Shown here: positions 54,639-64,000 of the stretch, piece after piece
Layout of the letters: every line of letters starts with the position of its first letter
How positions within the stretch are numbered: position 1 is the stretch's first letter
Origin: Protonemura montana
Lineage: Eukaryota; Arthropoda; Insecta; Plecoptera; Nemouridae
Direction: 5' to 3'
DNA: 64,000 nucleotides
Assembly (NCBI GenBank): GCA_947568835.1
Contig: OX387610.1
Coordinates: 15,853,001-15,917,000 of the forward strand
Made by a program: the position numbers and the translations under genes
Notes under the pieces: generated by a model
Database searches by the model: none
The model's input: the letters and a program-made list of their open reading frames with translations, nothing else
Told to the model about the DNA's origin: nothing

Positions 54639-57600
54639 TTGCCAAGCAACCTCTCGGCAGACAGTCGATCGTTCGTATCCCAGCCGCGGAGCTCGCCACA
54701 CCTTCCGAAGGACAACACTCCGCCATGATAAACCTGTTGACATGGTTTCCCACTTTCAAGGGGCGTAAGATCATGCATGTGCAATACCATACACCCAAAA
54801 CCACCTTCGAGCAGGTGAGTGGTCTCTTCTCTCACGGGCTAGACTGTAGCAATGCAGGGACAGTCCTTGTGCTGGTATCTTCTCTCACGGGCTGGACTGT
54901 AGCAATGCAGTGGACAGTCCTTGTGCTGGTATCTCCTCTCACGGGCTAGACTGTAGCAATGCAGGGACAGTCCTTGTGCTGGTATCTTCTCTCACGGGCT
55001 AGACTGTAGCAATGCAGTGGACAGTCCTTGTGCTGGTATCTTCTCTCACGGGCTAGACTGTAGCAATACAGGGGACAGTCCTTGTGCTGGTATCTTCTCT
55101 CACGGGCTAGACTGTGGTAATGCAGGGGACAGTCCTTGTGCTGGTATCTTCTCTCACGGGCTAGACTGTGGTAATGCAGGGGACAGTCCTTGTGCTGGTA
55201 TCTTCTCTCACGGGCTAGACTGTAGCAATGCAGGGGACAGTCCTTATGCTGGTATCTTCTCTCACGGGCTGGACTGTAGCAATGCAGGGACAGTCCTTGT
55301 GCTGGAATCTTCTCTCACGGGCTAGACTGTAGCAATGCAGGGGACAGTCCTTGTGCTGGTATCTTCTCTCACGGGCTGGACTGTAGCAATGCAAGGACAG
55401 TCCTTGTGCTGGTATCTTCTCTCACGGGCTAGACTGTAGCAATGCAGAGGACAGTCCTTGTGCTGGTATCTTCTCTCAAAGTCTTGACTGTAGCAATGCA
55501 GGGGACAGTCCTTGTGCTGGTATCTTTTCTCACGGGCTAGACTGTATCAATGCATGGGACAGTCCATGTACTGGTATCTTCTCTCACGGGCTAGACTGTA
55601 GCAATGCAGGGACAGTCCTTGTGCTGGTATCTTCTCTCACGGGCTAGACTGTAGCAATGCAGGGACAGTCCTTGTGCTGGTATCTTCTCTCACGGGCTAG
55701 ACTGTAGCAATGCAGGGGACAGTCCTTGTGCTGGTATCTTCTCTCACGGGCTAGACTGTGGTAATGCAGGGGACAGTCCTTGTGCTGGTATCTTCTCTCA
55801 CGGGCTAGACTGTGGTAATGCAGGGGACAGTCCTTGTGCTGGTATCTTCTCTCACGGGCTAGACTGTAGCAATGCAGGGGACAGTCCTTATGCTGGTATC
55901 TTCTCTCACGGGCTGGACTGTAGCAATGCAGGGACAGTCCTTGTGCTGGAATCTTCTCTCACGGGCTAGACTGTAGCAATGCAGGGGACAGTCCTTGTGC
56001 TGGTATCTTCTCTCACGGGCTGGACTGTAGCAATGCAAGGACAGTCCTTGTGCTGGTATCTTCTCTCACGGGCTAGACTGTAGCAATGCAGAGGACAGTC
56101 CTTGTGCTGGTATCTTCTCTCAAAGTCTTGACTGTAGCAATGCAGGGGACAGTCCTTGTGCTGGTATCTTTTCTCACGGGCTAGACTGTATCAATGCATG
56201 GGACAGTCCTTGTACTGGTATCTTCTCTCACGGGCTAGACTGTAGCAATGCAGGGACAGTCCTTGTGCTGGTATCTTCTCTCACGGGCTAGACTGTAGCA
56301 ATGCAGGGACAGTCCTTGTGCTGGTATCTTCTCTCACGGGCTAGACTGTAGCAATGCAGGGACAGTCCTTGTGCTGGTATCTTCTCTCACGGGCTAGACT
56401 GTAGCAATGCAGGGACAGTCATTGTGCTGGTATCTTCTCTCACGGGCTAGACTGTAGCAATGCAGGGACAGTCCTTGTGCTGGTATCTTCTCTCACGGGC
56501 TAGACTGTAGCAATGCAGGGGACAGTCCTTGTGCTGGTATCTTCTCTCACGGGCTGGACTGTAGCAATGCAGGGACAGTCCTTGTGCTGGAATCTTCTCT
56601 CACGGGCTAGACTGTAGCAATGCAGGGGACAGTCCTTGTGCTGGTATCTTCTCTCACGGGCTGGACTGTAGCAATGCAGGGACAGTCCTTGTGCTGGTAT
56701 CTTCTCTCACGGGCTAGACTGTAGCAATGCAGGGGACAGTCCTTGTGCTGGGATCTTCTCTCACAGGCTAGACTGTAGCAATGCAGAGGACAGTCCTTGT
56801 GCTGGTATCTTCTCTCACGGGCTAGACTGTAGCAATGCAGAGGACAGTCCTTGTGCTGGTATCTTCTCTCAAAGTCTTGACTGTAGCAATGCAGGGGACA
56901 GTCCTTGTGCTGGTATCTTTTCTCACGGGCTAGACTGTATCAATGCATGGGACAGTCCTTGTACTGGTATCTTCTCTCACGGGCTAGACTGTAGCAATGC
57001 AGGGACAGTCCTTGTGCTGGTATCTTCTCTCACGGGCTAGACTGTAGCAATGCAGGGACAGTCCTTGTGCTGGTATCTTCTCTCACGGGCTAGACTGTAG
57101 CAATGCAGGGACAGTCCTTGTGCTGGTATCTTCTCTCACGGGCTAGACTGTAGCAATGCAGGGACAGTCATTGTGCTGGTATCTTCTCTCACGGGCTAGA
57201 CTGTAGCAATGCAGGGACAGTCCTTGTGCTGGTATCTTCTCTCACGGGCTAGACTGTAGCAATGCAGGGACAGTCCTTGTGCTGGTATCTTCTCTCATGG
57301 GCTAGACTGTAGCAATGCAGGCGACAGTCCTTGTGCTGGTATCTTCTCTCACAGGCAAGACTGTAGCAATGCAGGGACAGTCCTTGTACTGGTATCTTCT
57401 CTCACGGGCTAGACTGTACAGCAATGCAGGGACAGTCCTTGTACTGGTATCTTCTCTCACGGGCTAGACTGTAGCAATGCAGGGACAGTCCTTGTACTGG
57501 TATCTTCTCTCACGGGCTAGACTGTAGCAATGCAGGGACAGTCCTTGTGCTGGTATCTTCTCTCACGGGCTAGACTGTAGCAATTCAGGGGACAGTCCTT

Positions 57601-60600
57601 GTGCTGGTATCTTCTCTCACGGGCAAGACTGTAGCAATGCAGGGACAGTCCTTGTGCTGGTATCTTCTCTCACGGGCCAGACTGTAGCAATGCAGGGACA
57701 GTCCTTGTGCTGGTATCTTCTCTCACAGGCTAGACTGTAGCAATGCAGGGGACAGTCCTTGTGTTGGTATCTTCTCTCACGGGCTAGACTGTAGCAATGC
57801 AGGGACAGTCCTTGTGCTGGTATCTTCTCTCACGGGCCAGACTGTAGCAATGCAGGGACAGTCCTTGTGCTGGTATCTTCTCTCACGGGCTAGACTGTAG
57901 CAATGCAGGGACAGTCCTTGTGCTGGTATCTTCTCTCACGGGCTAGACTGTGGTAATGCAGGGACAGTCATTGTGCTGGTATCTTCTCTCACGGGCTAGA
58001 CTGTAGCAATGCAGGGACAGTCCTTGTGCTGGTATCTTCTCTCACGGGCTAGACTGTAGCAATGCAGGGACAGTCCTTGTGCTGGTATCTTCTCTCACAG
58101 GCAAGACTGTAGCAATGCAGGGACAGTCCTTGTGCTGGTATCTTCTCTCACGGGCTAGACTGTAGCAATGCAGGGACAGTCCTTGTGCTGGTATCTTCTC
58201 TCACGGGCTAGACTGTAGCAATGCAGGGACAGTCATTGTGCTGGTATCTTCTCTCACGGGCTAGACTGTAGCAATCCAGGGACAGTCCTTGTGCTGGTAT
58301 CTTCTCTCACGGGCTAGACTGTAGCAATGCAGGGGACAGTCCTTGTGCTGGTATCTTCTCTCACGGGCTGGACTGTAGCAATGCAGGGACAGTCCTTGTG
58401 CTGGAATCTTCTCTCACGGGCTAGACTGTAGCAATGCAGGGGACAGTCCTTGTGCTGGTATCTTCTCTCACGGGCTGGACTGTAGCAATGCAGGGACAGT
58501 CCTTGTGCTGGTATCTTCTCTCACGGGCTAGACTGTAGCAATGCAGAGGACAGTCCTTGTGCTGGTATCTTCTCTCAAAGTCTTGACTGTAGCAATGCAG
58601 GGGACAGTCCTTGTGCTGGTATCTTTTCTCACGGGCTAGACTGTATCAATGCATGGGACAGTCCTTGTACTGGTATCTTCTCTCACGGGCTAGACTGTTG
58701 CAATGCAGGGACAGTCCTTGTGCTGGTATCTTCTCTCACGGGCTAGACTGTAGCAATGCAGGGACAGTCCTTGTGCTGGTATCTTCTCTCACGGGCTAGA
58801 CTGTAGCAATGCAGGGACAGTCCTTGTGCTGGTATCTTCTCTCACGGGCTAGACTGTAGCAATGCAGGGACAGTCATTGTGCTGGTATCTTCTCTCACGG
58901 GCTAGACTGTAGCAATGCAGGGACAGTCCTTGTGCTGGTATCTTCTCTCACGGGCTAGACTGTAGCAATGCAGGGACAGTCCTTGTGCTGGTATCTTCTC
59001 TCATGGGCTAGACTGTAGCAATGCAGGCGACAGTCCTTGTGCTGGTATCTTCTCTCACAGGCAAGACTGTAGCAATGCAGGGACAGTCCTTGTACTGGTA
59101 TCTTCTCTCACGGGCTAGACTGTACAGCAATGCAGGGACAGTCCTTGTACTGGTATCTTCTCTCACGGGCTAGACTGTAGCAATGCAGGGACAGTCCTTG
59201 TACTGGTATCTTCTCTCACGGGCTAGACTGTAGCAATGCAGGGACAGTCCTTGTGCTGGTATCTTCTCTCACGGGCTAGACTGTAGCAATTCAGGGGACA
59301 GTCCTTGTGCTGGTATATTCTCTCACGGGCAAGACTGTAGCAATGCAGGGACAGTCCTTGTGCTGGTATCTTCTCTCACGGGCCAGACTGTAGCAATGCA
59401 GGGACAGTCCTTGTGCTGGTATCTTCTCTCACAGGCTAGACTGTAGCAATGCAGGGGACAGTCCTTGTGTTGGTATCTTCTCTCACGGGCTAGACTGTAG
59501 CAATGCAGGGACAGTCCTTGTGCTGGTATCTTCTCTCACGGGCCAGACTGTAGCAATGCAGGGACAGTCCTTGTGCTGGTATCTTCTCTCACGGGCTAGA
59601 CTGTAGCAATGCAGGGACAGTCCTTGTGCTGGTATCTTCTCTCACGGGCTAGACTGTGGTAATGCAGGGACAGTCATTGTGCTGGTATCTTCTCTCACGG
59701 GCTAGACTGTAGCAATGCAGGGACAGTCCTTGTGCTGGTATCTTCTCTCACGGGCTAGACTGTAGCAATGCAGGGACAGTCCTTGTGCTGGTATCTTCTC
59801 TCATGGGCTAGACTGTAGCAATGCAGGCGACAGTCCTTGTGCTGGTATCTTCTCTCACAGGCAAGACTGTAGCAATGCAGGGACAGTCCTTGTACTGGTA
59901 TCTTCTCTCACGGGCTAGACTGTACAGCAATGCAGGGACAGTCCTTGTACTGGTATCTTCTCTCACGGGCTAGACTGTAGCAATGCAGGGACAGTCCTTG
60001 TACTGGTATCTTCTCTCACGGGCTAGACTGTAGCAATGCAGGGACAGTCCTTGTGCTGGTATCTTCTCTCACGGGCTAGACTGTAGCAATGCAGGGGACA
60101 GTCCTTGTGCTGGTATCTTCTCTCACGGGCAAGACTGTAGCAATGCAGGGACAGTCCTTGTGCTGGTATCTTCTCTCACGGGCCAGACTGTAGCAATGCA
60201 GGGACAGTCCTTGTGCTGGTATCTTCTCTCACGGGCTAGACTGTAGAAATGCAGGGACAGTTCTTGTGCTGGTATCTTCTCTCACGGTTCTTTCAATGCT
60301 GGGTTGCAGGTTCTCGAGTTCTCTGCCGTCACATTGGTCAGCGCCAAGTCAGCACTGAACGAGACCTGGAGGACCTGGACCTGGCAACAGTCCTTTATGC
60401 TCCTGCTGCTCCTGGCCTATATCTTGTAAGCGACTTGCTTTATTGCGTTTCACAAAGCACAATTGCTGTACTAACTTTCATCCCTCCAACCTCTCTCCCG
60501 AACAGAACTAGTCATGTGTATGATGGTCACCCATCCAATGCCTGACCCAGCGCAGTGTTGTTTAACTTTCATCCCTCCAACCTCTCTCCCGAACAGAACT

Positions 60601-63600
60601 GGTCATGCGTATGATGGTCACCCATCCAATACCTGACTCAGCGCAGTGTTGCTTAACTTCAGTGATTCACCTTTATAATGACCGTGACGCTGGAATTTTG
60701 CAAATGTCTTTTCATGGGGAATTTCCGGGTACATTTAATTGTCACTCTACGGGACTATAATAGCATCTCAGCGCTATTAACCTCGAATTATGATTGTTTC
60801 TAGGCTCATTTCTACTTGATGTATCCTAAGCACTAATTTAGGTGATTTAGTTTAATTCAGCAATTTAGTTGTTCTTTACTTAGCATTTACAACCCAGTTG
60901 AAATAGATTTAGTCAAACCTCGAATAAGTTTCGTCAACGGATGTTGGATAAATGGAGTGGAGTGCTGGTAGCCATCTTAGTTTCTTCTGTCAAAAACAAT
61001 AAGCAACGATTAATAATGCAAGCACAGATATACATACAATTGACAGTATGTCAATCTGTGATGCAAGTTTTCAGCTGATAGCAGCACGAGAGATGGAACT
61101 ACGAGCCCACAAAACAAACAAAATGGCCGCCTCGTAATCCACCTGGAAATTCGTAACTTTTGGTTTGTTTTTATGTTTGTTTTTTCTCTCGCCCCCATTT
61201 CACCCCGGCAGCCCCCATCTCACCCCCATCTCGCCCCCATCTCGCCCCCATCTCGCCCCCATCTTACCCCCATCTCACCCCCATCTCGCCCCCATCTCGC
61301 CCCCATCTCGCCCCCATCTCGCCCCCATCTCGCCCCCATCTCGCCCCCATCTCGCCCCCATCTCGCCCCCATCTCGCCCCCATCTCACCCCCATCTCGCC
61401 CCCATCTCACCCCGGCAGCCCCCATCCCGCCCCGGCAGCATGGCGATCTCTTCACACTATATCGCCTCTGCCTTACACTATCAAAGATTGTGCAGCCCGT
61501 TGCAAGCAACAGGAATCTCTGATGTGCGGACATGCAAGGATTCATGCAAGGATCAACAATGTCGTGGAGGTAGAATGCATCGTTCAGCTTTTCGGCTGGT
61601 GTAATGCTGTCAAGCTTGGTAGTTAGTTGGTTTGACATTCCAAGATGGAATCGAGAAGAAAAGAAAAGAGAAAGGCAGTAAAAAGACTGACACGAAAGTA
61701 AGATTGTGACGATCTAAAACTCTGTCGTGACATGCAGATAGAGAAAAGCAGGTTGCATTCCCACTAGAAGTGAGTTTGCTAAATCTCCAATAGGGCTGTC
61801 AATTTAGTCTACGTGGGAGTAGGAATTGAAGTAGATGCGGAATTTCTAGCTCTAGGAGGAGCATTTCCGTTAGAATGTTCACATGACAGCGTTTTATGTG
61901 TTGCCTCGTGCGTAGGTTCACTGTGTTGACGGTGGTGCGTGCACGTCGAGTCTACTACACACGCATGCGTGATCTACGTCATCGCTCGCTGGAGCAGCTC
62001 AAGCTTGAACTCGAGGAGTTGCTGGAAGAGGGCCGAGCTGAGTTGCGTCGCTTGGAACTGCGCAACAAGTTTACCCTGACAGGCGTCGATCACGAGGACT
62101 TGGACTTGGAGGTGGGAAGTAAAAATATTAAAAGATATTATTGTGTTATTATGAACACTATCACCGTCTCAAAAATTGATGTCCAAACGGGAACTCGAAC
62201 CCCGATCTCCACCTGTCAAAGTGTTGCTCTAACCCATTGAGCTGCTTACACCCCGATCTCCACCTGAAGTGAGTGTTGCTCTAACCAATTGAGCTACTAG
62301 GAACCCGATTTCCACCTGTCACGGGTGTTGATCTAACCAATTGAGCTACTTGGACCCCGATCTCCACCTGAAGTGAGTGTTGCTCTAACCAATTGAGCTA
62401 CTAGGAACCCGATCTCCACCTGTCACGGGTGTTGATCTAACCAATTGAGCTACTTGGACCCCAATATCCACCTGTCGCGGGTGTTGCTCTAACCAATTGA
62501 GCTACTTGGACCCCGATATCCACCTATCGTGGGTGTTGCTCTAGCCAATTGAGCTACTTGGACCCCGATATCCACCTATCGTGGGTGTTGCTCTAGCCAA
62601 TTGAGCTACTTGGACCCCGATATCCACCTATCGTGGGTGTTGCTCTAGCCAATTGATCATTCAGCCAGCTGATCTCAAATAACCTGGATAGAGCATAGGA
62701 TCCAGCCAGCTGATCTCAAATAAACTGGATAAAGCATAGGATCCAGTCAGGTGATCTCAAATAAACTGGATAAAGCATAGAATCCAGTCAGCTGATCTCA
62801 AATAATCTGGATAGAGCATAGGATCCAGTCAGGTGATCTCAAATAACCTGGATAGAGCATAGGATGCAGCCAGCTGATCTCAAATAACCTGGATAGAACA
62901 TAGGATCCAGCCAGCTGATCTCAAATAACCTGGATAGAGCATAGGATCCAGCCAGCTGATCTCAAATAACCTGGATAGAGCATAGGATCCAGCCAGCTGA
63001 TCTCAAATAACATGGATGGAGCATAGGATCCAGCCAGCTGATCTCAAATAACCTGGATAGAGCATAGGATCCAGCCAGCTGATCTCAAATAACCTGGATA
63101 GAGCATAGGATCCAGCCAGCTGATCTCAAATAACCTGGATAGAGCATAGGATCCAGCCAGCTGATCTCAAATAACCTGGATAGAGCATAGGATCCAGCCA
63201 GCTGATCTCAAATAACATAGATAGAGCATAGGATCCAGCCAGCTGATTAAAATTTGAGTCAGGCAATCTATGGTTGGCAACACGTAGGAATCTCTAAATC
63301 CGAAGTGTCCCTATGAATTCAATATCAAATATAGAGTTTTTTAAATAATGATTTTAACTTACCTTGACCATTAAAATGGTGAAAAAAAAACCCCCCACTA
63401 AAACTGCTAATGAAAACTGCTGGATATGGCACGGGTTCTTCGAGATAACTCAAAATCAAGGACTTTCAAAATGTCGGCCCTGGCTTCAAAGTCTTTGTAA
63501 TAAAACCGCTATCCTGGTTTTTATCCAGCACCAGATCTCTTCTAGGCTAAAAGCATCATCATACTCATCATCACCCAGTCATGCATTGTCGCCACTAGAC

Positions 63601-63712
63601 TAGTGTGATCTAACGCCCCTCGTCCTAGCAGGATGCCGAGGTGGACGGCGTCGCTCGAGACTGGCACTGGCGTGAGGTACGCGATCAAATCCTGCGACAG
63701 CAACGCTTCTAG
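54639..63712 (+). CDS. Unidentified membrane-protein gene, last five exons
   Basis: Exons 54639-54814, 60310-60425, 61439-61600, 61916-62111 and 63632-63712 (TAG) join in consistent phase to 242 residues. The CAG/GTGAGT donor at 54815 is perfect; the donor at 61601 is chosen because it alone fits the next exon. Seen in order: LLTWFPTFKGRKIMHVQYHT; a strongly hydrophobic SFMLLLLLAYIF (likely membrane segment); a Cys-containing stretch (CKDSCKDQQC); hydrophobic FRLVFTVLTVV, followed at once by RARRVYYTRMRDLRHR; an acidic/leucine-rich helix (LKLELEELLEEGRAELRRLE); and DHEDLDLEDAEVD near the end. I do not recognise the family. The 5' exons are not in view; the first listed exon enters in phase 1. 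Introns are filled with tandem arrays as in SMC6, and 3' flank continues to 63930. Confidence 0.55.
54828..60290. repeat. 53-bp minisatellite filling a 5.5-kb intron
   Basis: About 100 copies of CTTCTCTCACGGGCTAGACT, GTAGCAATGCAGGGACAGTC, CTTGTGCTGGTAT (53 bp, or 54 with an extra G). It begins about 12-15 bases after the donor at 54815 and ends about 20 bases before the acceptor at 60309. A higher-order period of 1706 bp is visible: the CAAAGTCTTG variant at 56870 and 58576, and the TGTACAGCAA variant at 57415 and 59121. Confidence 0.98.
60470..60665 (-). repeat. 5S-SINE heads, two copies
   Basis: Minus-strand heads with AAGTTAAGCAACACTGCGC- and GGGTGACCATCATACAC-type blocks, 91-bp period, no body. 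In the intron after exon 60310-60425. The remaining intron to 61190 holds a diverged copy of the 80-bp dispersed repeat (about 60880) and otherwise nothing recognised. Confidence 0.82.
61192..61432. repeat. 11-bp minisatellite
   Basis: About 21 copies of CGCCCCCATCT, with CACCCCCATCT and CCCGGCAGCCC variants at the edges. The CCCGGCAG at the right edge is itself the acceptor of the next exon (61439), so the array reaches the 3' splice site. Confidence 0.95.
62145..62655 (-). mobile_element. tRNA-SINE with ~9 tandem heads
   Basis: Minus orientation. TGAACACTATCACCGTCTCA, AAAATTGATGTCCAAACGGG, then repeated tRNA-like heads (CCAATTGAGCTACTTGGACC) with the 52-bp period and sequence variants (GAAGTGAGTGTTG, TCACGGGTGTTGATC). 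A pair of units alternates at 62245-62460, a higher-order dimer. Confidence 0.9.
62662..63247. repeat. 41-bp minisatellite in the unidentified gene
   Basis: About 14 copies of the family seen in SMC6 introns 3 and 13, in intron-13 orientation. It joins the SINE head array directly at CCAATTGATCATTCAGCCAG. Confidence 0.97.
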
Positions 63713-63934
63713 ACGGCGGGCGTCGCGACGTCCCGTGGCTACGCCGAGACGTAACTCGACTTACAAATTCCCAGTGTATGTAATGTGATGTAACGCATGT
63801 AACGACCGCAGCGCCTTATCTATAACTATAACTTAGCACCGAAGCAAAAATACAAACCATTTGAAAAACACGAACACGACCCTGGTATTTACTTTCCAAT
63901 TGAAACTCGTCTAGTGCAGGAACAAGGTCACAAA

Positions 63935-64000
63935 TAACCTGGATAGAGCATTGGATCCAGCCAGCTGATCTCAAATAACCTGGATAGAACATAGGATCCT
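63935..64000. repeat. 41-bp minisatellite at window edge
   Basis: One and a half units of the 41-bp family (AATAACCTGGATAGAGCATT, GGATCCAGCCAGCTGATCTC) start here and run off the window, downstream of the stop codon of the unidentified gene. Confidence 0.9.

Noticed and set aside
61160-61638. Proline/histidine-rich ORFs (collagen-like or antifreeze-like appearance) and a Gly/Arg-rich ORF on the minus strand
   Set aside because: Products of the 11-bp CGCCCCCATCT array ending at a splice acceptor.

Overview
The window is animal nuclear DNA, most likely from an invertebrate. It has spliced genes with GT-AG introns, non-LTR retrotransposons, SINEs whose heads derive from tRNA and 5S rRNA, hAT-type relics and very many minisatellites. 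I cannot name the species. Nothing in it is bacterial or viral.

The central gene, on the minus strand from 39886 down to 12642, is SMC6, the kleisin-binding ATPase subunit of the SMC5/6 complex. I assembled 19 coding exons by hand. All 18 introns have consistent splice phases, and the product is 1083 residues, close to the roughly 1090 of other animal SMC6 proteins. Walker A, Q-loop, hinge, two coiled-coil arms, the ABC signature and Walker B all appear in order. Of the 27.2 kb gene only 3.25 kb is coding. Nearly all of the rest is tandem repeat, and several introns are one minisatellite array from about 10-30 bases after the donor to about 15-30 bases before the acceptor. Three satellite families recur in different introns of the same gene, some in opposite orientation.

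Left of SMC6 (1-12.6 kb) lie transposon remains: a hAT dimerisation-domain relic, a hAT/DUF4371-type transposase relic with a 585-bp direct duplication, the C-terminal half of a MADF-domain gene, a hAT-like MITE, a LINE 3' relic, SINEs, and an unidentified 0.95-kb dispersed element.

Right of SMC6 (39.9-54 kb) are an intact-looking 5'-truncated LINE inserted into an older LINE, a small plus-strand THAP-domain gene whose second intron holds a head-to-head palindromic array of a 148-bp unit, another LINE relic, and a 2.1-kb array of a 49-bp unit.

From 54.6 to 63.7 kb is the 3' part of a second plus-strand gene that I cannot identify: five exons in consistent phase, with hydrophobic segments, a basic/coiled-coil stretch and an acidic C-terminus. 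Its introns are also filled with arrays, including a 5.45-kb array of a 53-bp unit that occupies one intron almost completely. It shares the 41-bp satellite with SMC6 introns, which suggests that intron filling is a property of this region or genome and not of one gene.
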